From assembly GCF_036324505.1 (NCBI RefSeq), contig NC_086362.1, positions 12,335,043 through 12,399,042 of the forward strand: 64,000 nt of DNA, in the 5' to 3' direction. Positions within the stretch are counted from its first letter, which is position 1, and each line of letters starts with the position of its first letter. Below the pieces are notes generated by a model. It was not told where the DNA came from and did no database searches. It saw only the letters and a program-made list of their open reading frames with translations. The stretch is from Eleginops maclovinus. Its lineage: Eukaryota > Chordata > Actinopteri > Perciformes > Eleginopidae. The position numbers and the translations under genes are program-made. This document shows positions 14,938-27,878 of the stretch, piece by piece.

Positions 14938-17900
14938 CTGCAAGGGCAACAGGAGAAAGAAAGGGTCAGACACATTTTTATAGATTTCAAAGCCAGAAGT
15001 TGGTTTCGTCGACACCCTTCTGCCAGGGTTTTACAACTGAGAGATGCAAGGGTCCATTTGCATTCTAGCTAAAGGCTGCGAGGAGCTTACAGGGGGCTGT
15101 CAAAATCTGTGTCCTAAAGAAAGCAGAGTGTGTGTCTGGGAATTATGGAAGTAGAGTATGTTGCATAACCTCTACTTGTTGGAGTTACCCTAATCTCTTA
15201 CAACGTGTACTTTAATGTCAGAAAGCCACTGGCAATAGCAGTCACACACAAATTAGAAGACCACCTGACTAAGTGCAATAACTTTCCATTGAGCCTTGGA
15301 CTCAGCAGCCTGACACTGGGAACAAATCCCTGTTTAATGTGTACAAGCTGTGCATTCATCCCTGATGTACACACTACAGGTACTGACTCACTCACAGGCA
15401 AATGTAGTTTACTCACACGCGGAATAACCTTTGCCGGTTTGGCTGCTTGATTGAACTTGTTGAGAGCACACACTAGACTTATAATTATCCTACTTTCAGA
15501 GCCTGCACTAGTTCCCAAACACAACTTATGCGTCAACACACAAAATTGTTATGAGGGAGGAGGAGGATGTGACCCTTTTTTTCCCCTACAGACACCATCG
15601 TTTTTAGGTTTTCATGTGTTGTCAGCGCTGCGTCTGCCTACATAAAAAGCAGCTGTGGCAGAGGCCTTGGTAACCAGACACAAAAAGAGCTGTGCAATTA
15701 ACCGAGGCAGTTGAGTCAACATCCTTCACACATCCTTCATTTTCCATGGATCACAGGGCTTGTGCACAATGCTTTTGATAGTTAAGTTAATCTAAAAGCC
15801 TGTTTTCTCCCTGGTGAAATGATTGGTTGCACAGCCTGCCTTTATCTCATGAGAAAGGATATGGTTTTCAAAGCCTGCAGGCCGGTAAATCATTACCATC
15901 AAAACTAGAAAGCAACCTTTTTTTAAGGCAGCGGAGCAGGCCTAATAAGAGCTGGCTGGTGAATCATAGACAGAACAAACAAAATCGTTTTAATTTGAGC
16001 CAACATATCACTGAAAACAATAGACAGGATGGGAGGGGATCATACGCCAATGGTGCCGGTTACACTGCTTAGCTAGAAAACAATGAGAATTGACCACCCG
16101 CTGCCTCAAAGCTCTCTTAGCTTTGGTTTTGTCTTTAAACAGCAGCTGTGATGTAGACAAAAACACCTTGCCCAAGTGAGCAAAACCAGTTAAACAACCG
16201 GCAGGAGGTTTGGTGTCTGTGTGTTTGTAACAAAGGTGAACTGAAGTCAACACGGAAAAATGACCAAGGGTAAGTTCAGGGCTCAGACTTTTCAAAGGTC
16301 CACTCAGTCAAAGTATGTCAGCTAGTTTAATCTTATTAACAGCCTGATATAAACTGCTTAAGCTATGTGTATGAGCAGAGGTGTCCATTCTTTTGATACA
16401 CACATCTTAGTCTCTTTTTTTACACTGTTTGTGTAGCTGAGGAAGATAAGATAAGAATTTATTGACCCAAAGGAGAGCTTTGGTTTTCGTAGGAGCACAA
16501 GGATAACAATAAGTACAGATAAAAAGAGAACGTTTTAGACTAAGTGATCGATCTGCACACAGATAACTCTTGTCTTTCGGATATGTTGGTCAGAAGTGTA
16601 CAGATTTTTGGTGTCTGTGGGTACCTCTCCTCACACAACAGATGAATGTGAAGCAGCTGAAACAAGAGAAGTAACACTTGGCAAAACAGAGGAGGAGGAC
16701 TTTAACATTCCAGTCCTTTTCTCTTTTACATCTTTCCATCCCCTCTTTCAGCAACAACATGCACAGGGCAGACAGGATAAGTGCTTTCATTGTTTCCTGT
16801 TCGAGACACCTCCTTCTTCATTGAGAAAAACATGAAAAACGTGAAAAAATCCTGAAGGGACACTGAGGTGGAATTCTACACAAACATTTGCTGTTGTAAA
16901 CAAAGGTATTACACTCTTTAGGTCCGTCTCCTTTCAGCAGCTCTTACAGATATTACACATCAACTTCACTGTTTTGGCAGCGATGTGTGGGAACACCTCC
17001 TCTTTGCTGACACATGTTGTTTATTTTGATGGTTCCTAGGAAGACATTTAAATGAGAATGTGTAGGAACAACAGCAGCCAAAATAGACAAATGCTGTGGT
17101 CCCATTCCTAGCAACACCAAAACACTAATTTTGTTAAGACTCTTTTAATTTAGGGTTAACTCCAATTAATTTCCAGACAGCCAACAACTTGCTGTAAATG
17201 TAATCTTCCTCAAGCCACTCTAATATATATTTTCCAAGAAGCTCTCATTTATAGTAATTGAGTAACACAAACACAAAAGCACACACCAACAAGAAGCTGC
17301 TTGAAAGCTGTAAGGCAGGTTCAAGCTTAACTAATTCCTCCAGGGGAAAAAAACATATCATTTAGGAATCCCACCCAAAACAAACATTATCAAATGGGTA
17401 AATCTACATCCAGCTATTTTCCATTAAGTATGAAGGTAAAAAAAAGTTGACATTCATCACAATCTGTATTGCAAATCCATGAGACCATATCAACTGCCAT
17501 TTTGGGAATTACAGTGTTTTGTCTTGCTGCTTAGTTGCCCACAATAAAAAGGTGTAAATCAAATTCGACAAGGTTTCCGTTTCCTTACTGAGTCACAGGA
17601 GATTAGAGCTCCTTATCATAAACCAGGCTGAGTCCCAAAGACCATGTGTTCATGAGATGCCACCAGCCATGAGGCTTCAACCAAGAAAAGAATACTGAAG
17701 AACAAATATGCAGGTCTTTACTATTGAAGGGCTAAATCTATTCCCTGCTGAGTGATTTTTTAAAATGTAGACATAGATAGGTGTATAGTAGTGGTGTTAG
17801 TTAAAGTACATTAATAGTCTCACTCAATAGTAGGGCTTACATTGCAACAAGAAATGTAATAAGCAGCAAATACACAACCACAGATAGAGGAAGTAAACTC

Positions 17901-18368
17901 GTGCAAACGGCATACATATATTTAATTTACTTGAGTAAATCATACAGCTTGCCGCATTTCACAGTACTGCACATACTGTGTTATTAAAGTGTTTGTCATA
18001 TTAAACATATATTTCTCTATATTCTTTACAACTGTTTTTTTATTACGTTTTGGTTTTCTTTGTTTGTTGTTTGTATTAAAATTAATTTTCTTTAACGGTA
18101 TTAATGTTTGCACCATATACACCAAGGCAAATTCCTCGTAGCCTATGTGTAAACCTATTGGGCAATAAACCTGTTTCCGTTACATTTTTGCTGCAGTAGT
18201 AGTAACGTTAGGCTACTAGTTACAGAGGAGGGGATGACAGCCGTATTATCGTCGACATTCAGTAAGCAGTTCTTTGACGCCATTAAAACTGTAAATATAA
18301 AACACAACGTTGCTAACATAAAACCCCACTGTCGTATGTTAACATAACCCTGTGTAAAGGACACTCAC
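14938..18368 (-). other. Probable first intron of slc29a1 (5' UTR intron)
   Basis: The first coding exon is preceded on the - strand by 25 bases of leader (14913-14937) and a CCCTTGCAG acceptor. No second coding exon is seen upstream, so the 5' part of the leader must lie further away. The stretch is AT-rich and without recognised genes. At 16437-16520 it holds a GATAAGATAAGAATTTATTGACC segment that looks like the end of a fish non-LTR element. Confidence 0.45.
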
Positions 18369-18630
18369 CTTGGAAGATGTTGGTATTAAAACTGTATTTT
18401 CATATTGTTCTCACGGTAAATTCAATGCCTTGTGATATTCAAAATGGTCCAAAAGGATTCAAAATGAATGACAGTTAACGGCTTTGTGGATTCGTTACCC
18501 ATACACGTGGGCAAATGGCTACGGTAGTTTAAGGACCTCGCTGTACAGTGGCTTCCATCGTCATAGCTTCAATGCTTTATTGCTGCAACGCTAGCATGAG
18601 CTTGCCTCGAAAGAAAACAACTTCCGGTGT
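18369..18630 (-). promoter_or_regulatory. slc29a1: Candidate first non-coding exon and promoter of slc29a1
   Basis: On the - strand a good donor (CCAAG|GTGAGTG) ends at 18369, so the leader exon would lie just above it. An ETS-type motif (ACTTCCGG, + strand, 18620-18627) sits about 250 bases further on, a usual spacing for a TATA-less promoter. Inference from position and motif only; no transcript evidence. Confidence 0.35.
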
Positions 18631-19143
18631 CAAATTTTGCAGGCAATGTAAAGCAGGCTGGCGGGCAAAACAGTATGCCATGTGTCTTCCGTGGGTGTTT
18701 ACTTAAAGATAAAACACTTTCAATTAAATGTTTTTGGGGCTTGGGGCTAATTCTTACTTTAAATCACTGCTGTCAGATACCTATAGTATTTAGACAGGGT
18801 AGCCTACAATAGCTAGGCAGCGTTTCAGCCAAAAATAGTCGTTCATTTGTGCTTTACTTGATTAGTTTTAATGTGTGCAGCCCCCCCTTCAACTATATCA
18901 CCCATATGTTATCCCCCCTTAAAACAGCACGAGAGGCAAGTGTTGTCTGTGATGCTGCTATTCAATTATTGGTCTTCTGCGCCCTCTGCTGGCCTACTCT
19001 GGGAACTGAAGACATGCGCGTGTATTTACATAGTACCTTCCAAGGCAATTCAAAGTGCTTTACAAAAATCGAATTTTAAAACAGTCATTAAAAAAGACAA
19101 TAAAAAAACATAAAACAAGCTAATAAAGAGTAACACAGATATA
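18631..19143. other. Intergenic, nothing recognised
   Basis: No exon, clear repeat border or RNA gene is seen between the presumed slc29a1 promoter and the Tc1 element. Confidence 0.5.
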
Positions 19144-20404
19144 CAGTATCTCACAAAATGAGTACACCCCTCACATTTTTGTAAATATTTTATTATCTTT
19201 TCACGGGACAACTCTGAAGAGATGACACTTTGATACACTGTAAAGTAGTCAGTGTACAGCTTGTATAACAATGTAAATTTGCTGTGCCCTCAAAATAACT
19301 CAACACAAAGCCATTAATGTCTAAACCGCTGGCAACAAAAGTGAGTACACCCCTAAGTGAAAATGGCCAAATTTTGCCCAATTCTCCATTTTCCCTCACC
19401 GGTGTCATGTGACTCGTTAGTGTTACAAGGTCTCAGGTGTGAATGGGAAGCAGGTGTGTTCAATTTGGGGTTATCGCTCTCACACTCTCTCATACTGGTC
19501 ACTGGAAGTTCAACATGGCACCTCATGGCAAAGAACTCTCTGAGGATCTGAAAAAAAGAATTGTTGCTCTACATAAAGATGGGCTAGCTAGGCTATAAGA
19601 AGATTGCCAACACGCTGAAACTGAGCTGCAGCACGGTGGCCAAGACCATCCAGCGGTTTAACAGGACAGGTTGCACTCAGAACAGGCCAGCCATGGTCGA
19701 CCGAAGAAGTTTAGTGCACGTGCTCAGCGTCATATCCAGAGGTCCTCTCTTGAAAATAGACGTATGACTGCTGCCAGCTTTGCTGCAGAGCATAAAGGGG
19801 CGGGGGGTCAGTCTGTCAGTGCTCAGACCATACGCCGCACACTGTATCAAATTGGTCTGCATGGCTGTCGTCCCAGAAAGAAGCCTCTTCTAAAGATGAT
19901 GCACAAGAAAGCCCGCAAACAGTTTGCTGAAGACAAGCAGACTAAGGACATAGATTCCTGGAACCATGTCCTGTGGTCTGATGAGACCAAGATAAACTTA
20001 TTTGGTTCAGATGGTGACATGTGGCGTGTGTGTGTGGCAGGTGAGAAGTACAAAAACAAGTGTCTCTTTTGCCACAGTCACGCATGGTGGTGGGAGTGTC
20101 ATGGTTTGGAGCTGCATGAGTGCTGCCAGACAGTTAAGGCAGTTCTGGAAAATAATGGTGACCACACAAAATATTAACACTTTGGGCACAATTTGGACAT
20201 TTTCACTTAGGGGTGTACTCACTTTTGTTGCCAGCGGTTTAGACATTAATGGCTGTGTGTTGAGTTATTTACACTGTGATACAAGCTGTACACTGACCAC
20301 TTTACCTTGTATCAAAGTGTCATATCTTCAGTGTTGTCCCATGAAAAGATATAATAACATATTTACAAAAATGTGATGGGTGTACTCACTTTTGTGAGAT
20401 ACTG
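19144..20404 (+). mobile_element. Tc1-like transposon with about 210-bp inverted repeats, defective
   Basis: The ends are CAGTATCTCACAAAA and TTTTGTGAGATACTG, flanked by TA on both sides (19142-19143 and 20405-20406), the Tc1/mariner target. The inverted repeats are about 210-220 bp long and also contain the inner motif AGTGAGTACACCCCTAAGTG near 19340-19360 and its complement near 20205-20225. The 1261-bp length is shorter than the usual 1.5-1.6 kb because part of the transposase is missing. Confidence 0.93.
19515..20177 (+). pseudogene. Tc1 transposase remnant
   Basis: The start MAPHGKELSEDLKKRIV at 19515 is the usual start of fish Tc1 transposases. An in-frame TAA follows within about 30 codons, after an apparent small insertion. 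The frame from 19671 then runs through the DNA-binding part (RPKKFSARAQRHIQ) and the first catalytic aspartate (LWSDETKINLFG). It shifts frame around 20030-20060; the neighbouring frame reads THGGGSVMVWSCMSAA. The central catalytic part, with the second Asp and the Glu, is deleted, and the sequence joins directly to the C-terminal KAVLENNGDHTKY. It cannot be active. Confidence 0.93.
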
Positions 20405-20406
20405 TA

Positions 20407-22555
20407 TATTATTGAATACAGTAACTCAAATTGTACAGGGGGCCAGACATAAGTCACTGGTATTTTTATTTTTATTTTTTGTCACTGGTAACTGGGGTTA
20501 GCCAACTTAGAATACTGTACATGCAATAACACAGCCCCATGGCATATACAGATTTAACCATTAGATTATTGTGTAAAGATACTGTATAAAACATAATTAA
20601 AGAGTGAATTGACCTTACCAAATCCTTAAAAATGGTCGTTGAGATTGAATAAAAGTAGAATAATGCTACAGAATACATTAACTTATGTCCTCTGTGGAAT
20701 ACTTTAAACATAACGCCAACACAGTATTTAAAAGACAATTTAAAACAGCAAACTGCATTAAAGATTAAAATATACATGTAATTACAGTTACAGATATATA
20801 TATACAAAGGTCAACTCAACTCCAAGCACATTACCTATGCATTATGTAAGTCATAAGCTGTCCATGTGATCATAGACAGTTTTTCGGTGAAATATGAAAT
20901 GTATTATTATAATGGGAGTAAATAGGCCTCTTCATAAATATGCAAATTCAAGCAAACTTTGTAAAGGTGCAGGAAATTAAAATGATGCACATATAGATAT
21001 ATGACTGGTATGCAGCAAAGATGGATGTTTATGTCACTGGAGAGACAAATAGTAATAATAAAGCAAGATGAATCGTTGATGGAGCCAGCACAAAAAACGT
21101 TGAATATTAACTAAAAGACCCAAATTGGACATACAACTCTGGAAAAAATTGGGAGACCACTCCCCAATTTTTCTTAAATCTGTATCTCTAAATTTATGGC
21201 AGTCATTCCCATGTTTGTTGAATTTCAACACAAAAAAAATCAGTATTTTATAGAATACAATAAAACAATTTAAAAAATCATTTAACTCAAAGATATGTCT
21301 GTAAATAATAGAAGAAGAGAAAATGAAAATGCTGAAAGGATCTTCTCTTTTTTTCTGCGGCTGTATAGTAGACAGAATGAATCGTTGTGTTTCCGTGAAT
21401 TACAAACTGTGTTAGTATGTCATATATGAGAAGACATCAGGGCTGCAAAATATATGTTCCATTGAGGCGGGGAGGCTTAACATTCAGTGGTTTGTGGTTG
21501 AGGGTCTTCCTGTTATTCTCTTTTATCTTACTGACAGTCCAAAGTAGTGCACACATTATTTCTGTTTTGTAGACTTAATCGAAAAATTCCACAAAAGCAG
21601 ACTCACTGCAAACTGCTGTCTCTAAAATATAGAAATGTGTCTTATATATCAGTCCGAACTGACTTCCATTGATGGTCTTCTTTATAAAGTCCAGAGATTG
21701 CTGGTTCACTCCTCTATGACAGTGCCCGGATATTGCCTGGAGTTAAGGCACTTTAAATATCTACCTGCTGTACATGCAGCATTACATAACACATGTATAT
21801 AATACTTGCTATAATGTGGTATTTTATCTATTCTTACTGGAAAAAATGTGTAAGAAATATATTTAGTTGCATGTGTGAGATATTTTTTATGTGTGGGACA
21901 TATTATATAATATCAGTAATCAAGACATTGAGAAATAATGCTTAAAACCAAGGAATAGAGATTATGAGAAATGGAGTCGGTAGATAAGGATAGCATGGTT
22001 GAGGTATCATTAAAAGCGACCTAGGTCAAAATGTCAAAATACCGTAAGCCTGTCAAATAAAATATGATTGAGTAGGGGAGTTCAGGATGGTGGAAGAAAT
22101 AATGGTGTCTTGCGTATTGGAGAAAGTTAAGATAAAAAAAGAGAGTGTCCTGGAGCTCGGTACCTGACATCATCCGATACTGCACTAATTAGACTGTTAC
22201 TGGGTTGGAAGAGAGGTAGGCTACACACACAGACAGACAGACAGACATAAATCAAATTGAAACAACTGATAAGAAATGTCTATAAATATGAACTTGAACA
22301 TTGGGAAAACAGTCAACTCCATGGACCTGACTTGTGTTTGCTGTACTCTGTTGAATCTTCAGCAAACTCTATTCTACTGGAACTCTCTTGACTCAGTTGA
22401 TTTTTTTTTAACTTGATTGACACTCTTTACTCCTTCACTAGTTGATTTGCACACAAACCATTGCCATTCTTACTTTCAGTATAAGTAGCCTATACCTATA
22501 GTTTGCAGATATTGCTTGATTAAGTAATTGAACACGCATCAGCATGAATACTGAT
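20407..22555. other. Intergenic between Tc1 and piggyBac relics
   Basis: AT-rich sequence without a supported gene. It contains the small MITE at 21134-21363 and a short CAGA repeat near 22223-22238. Confidence 0.5.
21134..21363. repeat. Small MITE with TA target
   Basis: The left end CAACTCTGGAAAAAATTGGGAGACC and the complement of the right end CAGCCGCAGAAAAAAAGAGAAG are imperfect inverted repeats. Each is bordered by TA. The sequence type (CTCTGGAAAAAATT..GAGACC) is common in fish. Confidence 0.45.
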
Positions 22556-22559
22556 TTAA

Positions 22560-24089
22560 CCCTTGTGTGGTGTTCATATTGTTGTTACTCAGCCAGTGTT
22601 TGTGGGTCTGGTGGACCCGTGGCATTTTGTGGTTTTTAATGCCTCACAATCAAGCACTTTTATGTTAAAATACTCAACAGATGTTTACTTAATCCCAATT
22701 ACAAGCAGTATAAACAGTATATATGGTTAATATTTGCCCTTTATCTTTGTTAGATCACATTTATAACTTTTTATTTAAAACGTAATAAAGAAAATCAATT
22801 AAAATCAAGATATGAGTGGAAACAAATTTACAAGTGAAGCAAGGTTTTTCAAAACAATTGACTTTTATTTCTTTGAACTCAAGAAATTTAACCCATTCAG
22901 GTGCACAACACAAGCTGAACACATGAACACATAGACTAAACATATCAGTCAAGACAACACATCAGCCCCATTGAACACATGGCCTTTAGCCACTAGCCTA
23001 TACAACACATGTGGGGCAGAGTTTTACTGTGTGTGTGTTGCAGATATACTTTTTGCACTTGATGCATGTATATTGTGTTTTTCTGTCCATCTTGGGTCCG
23101 CACACTTCGCACCGCTTCTTCTTGTTGCTGGTGCTCTCTCTCTCTCACAAGACATGAGTGCCAGACATGTACTGCAACAGCATCACACAATTACTTCAGC
23201 TTCTGCAGATTGTGGTTCTGTAGGTTGGGTGGATAGGGCACCAGCATTCTCTTCCTGAATCCTCCTCACGATGGCTGCAGAGGCTGGGGTTCTGGGGACA
23301 TGTTGTCTTTCCTCGATTTGTGGTCTCACCAATGCCTTTCCCAGATCCTCAAGAAAGAGGCGTCTCTTCTGGAGCTTCCCTCTGTTCCACTCTGGGTTCA
23401 GTGCCATCCAAATGACAAAGGCGTTGTTTGCTGAGATGTCCAACATGTCAAAGAATATCACCAGTGGCCAGCGTAGAGTCCTCCGTTTGCAGCTGTAGGC
23501 TGTCACCAGCTTGTCCATGTTGTCTACCCCTCCTTTTGTGGCATTATAATCCATGATAATCTCTGGTTTGTGATGTTCCTGGTCACAGATTCTTCCATCC
23601 CTGTGCAGTGTACTCATGAGTACCACATTCCTGCCTTTCTTTGGCACATAGGATACCAGGGATTTGTCAGCCGTGTAGGCAAACTTGGAAGACTTGACAG
23701 GCCTGTTCTTTGAAGTCAGCAGTTGGGGTGGGAGCTCTGACTTGTTCCCACCATGGTCAGCTTCCTCTTTAGGAGCTCCTGTCCCAGCTTGTGCGAGGTA
23801 AAAAAATTGTGCTCCACTGAGTCCCTGAGACATGTCCAGGACAACTCTCATTCCTTGGTTTTTTCTTCTATTAGCCCTGGGTCCAGTGAACCCGGACATC
23901 TTATATGTAATAGAAATGTGTAGGGGGGGTGTACGGTGTGTGGTCATTAAAAATGTATTCTGATATATGTTCTTCACAGAAAATGAGCCAAAGCCAGTGA
24001 GTCTGAGTTTGAAAAATTAATTAATTGTATAATTTTTCTTTTAATAAAAAATGAAAACGGGTCCCACAGACCCGAACACCACACAAGGG
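22560..24089 (-). mobile_element. piggyBac-like element, 1530 bp, internally deleted
   Basis: Perfect 16-bp terminal inverted repeats (CCCTTGTGTGGTGTTC at 22560-22575; its complement at 24074-24089) are flanked by TTAA on both sides (22556-22559 and 24090-24093). A second, inner inverted pair resembles GGGTCTGNTGGACCCG (about 22609-22625 and 24056-24073). TTAA targets are diagnostic for piggyBac. The length is well below a full element, because only the C-terminal half of the transposase remains. Confidence 0.95.
22998..23898 (-). pseudogene. piggyBac transposase remnant (PGBD4-like C-terminal half)
   Basis: Read on the - strand, the remnant begins near 23898 (MSGFTGPRANRR). It keeps RPVKSSKFAYTADKSLVSYV, the second catalytic Asp region (STLHRDGRICD) and the third (YNATKGGVDNMDK). 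The first catalytic region (CDNFFTS type) is lost. A segment at about 23755-23830 reads as NFFTSHKLGQELLKRKL in a different frame from the rest, so two frameshifts are hidden in what looks like one 264-codon frame. A stop at 23183-23185 and another shift at a GA repeat (about 23138-23150) precede the cysteine-rich tail (CEVC, CIKC, CNTH, CPTC), which ends with TAG at 22998-23000. Confidence 0.9.
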
Positions 24090-24529
24090 TTAAGTATTTC
24101 TTCTTCTTTTTGTGTTGTTTGGAGAACTCACATATTGTAGTTATGAAGTATAGTTGATAGAGAATAAATTGAGTTTAAGGGGCAGGTTCACTGTTTGATT
24201 AAGGTCACAACTTATATTCCAACTAGAATTTGAGTTCATAATAAATTGTTAATTCAAACCCCATTTACTGAAACACCCATATAACGTTTGTACACGTTTT
24301 CTTCCGGCTTCACAGAGAGAAAAGGGCTTGACTAAATTACTTCCTTAGTATTATTGTCTACAACTGATCTCGAGGAAAAGAGACAGTTTGTCGTATTAAA
24401 CATCTATCTTCAAACATCTTTTTAAAAACCTCTTCAAACGCAGCTGATGTCGATAGCGTTGTGTGTATTTGTTAGATGTGAAGCCCTCAAGAGATAGGTA
24501 TCGTATTCAGTGGTGATCTGTGATAAAGG

Positions 24530-27500
24530 ATGAATTTTCTGCTGTTCAGTGTACTACTCGCCTTCCACGGGTCCCGTTCTTCTTGGAGTAAGTACAAATA
24601 GTCTGCATGATGTCCATATTCAGCATTCAACAATAGATTTGTACTTTTTGAGACTGAGTCATTACAATTAAAATAACCAAGGTGAGATTTATGGGAATTA
24701 AAAATGGATGATTTGGAGTAACTGTGTGGAGGTTAGGGCCAACATACACTACGGCTAATAATACATGCATTTGTTTAAATAATGAAAATGTGTTATTTGG
24801 TGATAGCTGTTGGGAATCTTATTTTAAATCATGACATATTTGTGTAAATGTGGTCTTGATGATCATTTGAAAGTGAAATTAGTGTATATATATATATATA
24901 TTTTTTTTTCTTATATATGCTGTACTGAAAAAACTGAAACGTTGACTTAAACTAAATATTTAATGTGAACAGATTTCATATAACCATATCAATTTAGATG
25001 AAAGCAATAATATTAAGTTTAGATAACAAATATTAGGTTCAATTTAATGTTATTGCTTTCAACTAACCTAATAAAGTTATGTGAAATTTGTGGACATAAT
25101 TAATTTAACTAAACGTTTTAGTTTCAAATGGTGCCATTTTACCTTGCTCATGTATTTTTTTCTCAACGCTGTAAAACATTTAAAAGTCTTACCCTGTTTT
25201 TCATCTAGATGTGAGGGGCGCCATGTGTATATTATCAAATCATATATCTCTTTGTCTCTTCACAGGTGTTTCATCAGGTACATTTGTTGTTACCCAGTCT
25301 CCGGATTCCTCCTTCAACGAGGGGGAGACAGTAAACATCTCCTGCTGCTGGACACTGGAGCAAGAAAAAGTCAGAGTTAACTGGCTGAAAAATCACACTG
25401 AGTTGGGGTCTTTAGAACTGAAGAATCACTCTCAACGATCTAACTGCTCACACTTGACCTTAAGTAGTGTCACCAGAGAGGATTCAGGGAGATACATCTG
25501 CAAGGTTATAGTGGAGGTACCAGTTTACGGATGTTATGAAGGAAATGGTACTTTCATCACAGTTGTAAACAACGCAGAGGACCACAGCACTAAAGGTAGG
25601 TGCTAGTAGCTCGCAGAGATGGAATACGTAGATTATTCACCTCCTAGGACCTGGCGTACACATGCGTGGACATCACATTTTTGGTCATATGACCACAGTC
25701 GTTAATTCTGCTGAACTGTCGCCTCATGGCCAAGTATGTGGGCACTTACACTGCCATCTGGTGGTGTCAGAAGAGTACAACACACTACGGTAAGAATTAA
25801 AAATGGCGGCAAACACAAGGGATAATTCAAGTGGCAGCTCCAAACACAAACCTCGACAAGGTAAGAAGTCCTATCATATTTCAAGGCTTTTTCTGATTTA
25901 GATATTTATCAAAGCATTGTACGTTTGTCATGACATGCAAATTTGACAAAAAATGTGTGAAAATAACAATTTGGTATGCTGCTAAACATGATGTACACGT
26001 ATGTGTACATAGGGACTTAGGTTGGTCAAAAATGCTAATATGTTAGCAAAAATGTGCACGAGTAAAATAGCTTATAGCTAACTCTGGTGCAGCTAAAAAG
26101 CTGTACATTGTCCCAATGAAATAAATAACAATTAAATAACTAAATACATACATAAATACATAAATTAGTTGGGTTAAAAATGTTAATATGCTAGTAAAAA
26201 TGTGCCTTGCTATAGCTAATAGCTAGAGTTGTTTATAGCTATCTCTGGTGCAGTTGAAAAGCTGTCCCAGTGAAATAAATAACAAAGAAATACATACATA
26301 TATAAATGACATTGGTTTGTATTTGATTTTTTCATGTTTTTATTTCCAGAGCGTTTTTCTGTGCAAACAGCATTGGAGCAATTTTGGCTAAATGATGGAG
26401 ACAACTCAGATTTGGAAGACTTGTCTGACAACGATGATCCCATCCTGGATGCCAATTACCAACCCCGAACACAGGAGCGAAGCAGCAGTGAGGATGAGGA
26501 TGACAGTAGTGATGATGAGGACCCCATTCCTCAGCCCACTGAGCACAGCAGAGGACGTAAACGTCTCCGTGGTGCAAATAATGGTTAGCCAAGACCCAGT
26601 GGATATTTGTTTATTTTAGGCAGGGCCTAAGGGCTAGGTGAAGGATAGGAAGCAAAATGCTTATTTACAACACTTGTTGACAGGTTCAGGGACAGGGACA
26701 GATACAGGTTCATCCCTGCAAGTCTCAGAATCGACCTGAATGCGCATCTATTGATGAGCAGATTATTCCTTTCACAGGAGCCTGTCCATGCAGACAATAT
26801 CTGCCAATGAAGCCAAACCCAGTTGGCATCAAGAACTTCGTTTGTGCTACAGCAGATGGCATTGTGCTGGACTTTGATCTGTATCAAGGTACAGGTGCAC
26901 TGCTTGAGCAGGTCGAAGAAGAGGTGGGCCTGGGGTTGGGAGGCTTAGTCTTGGCTCGTCTGTGTCAAACTCTGCATCGTGGCACAAAAGTGTATTGTGA
27001 CCGGTTCTTCACAAGCATCCGAGGTGTGGAACAAATGATGAAGAAGGAGATGTACATTACTGGTACAATAATGAAGAACAGACTCGCTGGCGCGAAGGAG
27101 AAGCTACCCTCTGACAAAACCATGAAAAACACAGGAAGAGGTACCTCATCAGAACTTTCCACTGAAGACGAAAAGTTGTGTGTAGTGAAGTGGTATGACA
27201 ACAAACCAGTATTGATGATGTCTGTTGTTCATGGCACAGAGCCTGAAGACACCTGCCAGCGCTGGGACAAGAAATTGAAACAGTATGTGACTGTCTCGCG
27301 ACCAAGCATTGTCCGTGAGTACAACCTCAAGATGGGTGGAGTGGATTTGATCGATAGAATGATTAGCTACTATCGCATGAGCGCCCGTACTAAGAAGTGG
27401 ACGATGCGGATGCTAATGCACTTCACAGATCTGGCTTTAGGTAACAGCTGGCTACTCTACCGCAAAGACCTCGCAATATGTGCTGCACCAAAGAAGAGCA

Positions 27501-27847
27501 TCATGCAGTTCCTTGAGTTCCGTACAGAAATTGCTACGACCCTCTTGGCCCAGCATCACGGTCAAGGAAGCCATGCAGACCTCTCTGAACAGTCAGAGGA
27601 AGAAGACAACTCAAATCAAGGGAACAAACGTCCTGTGACGGCAGTGCCCCATGTCTCGGTCCGCAGGAGGGCGAATGCCCATCTCCCAGAGATGATCAGC
27701 CTGAAGAACGCGGCGCACTGCAGGGTAGCAGGCTGCACTGGAAGAACCCGAGTGCGTTGTGTGACCTGCAAAGTGTTCTTGTGCTTGCAAGGCGATCGCA
27801 ACTGTTACACAGCCTTTCACACATAGACACACATACACTGCAGCACA

Positions 27848-27878
<31 letters not shown>

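Noticed and set aside
26807..27826. Intact 339-codon frame as a domesticated PGBD host gene
   Set aside because: It sits inside an element with piggyBac ends and lacks the N-terminal part of the transposase; no sign of host use.
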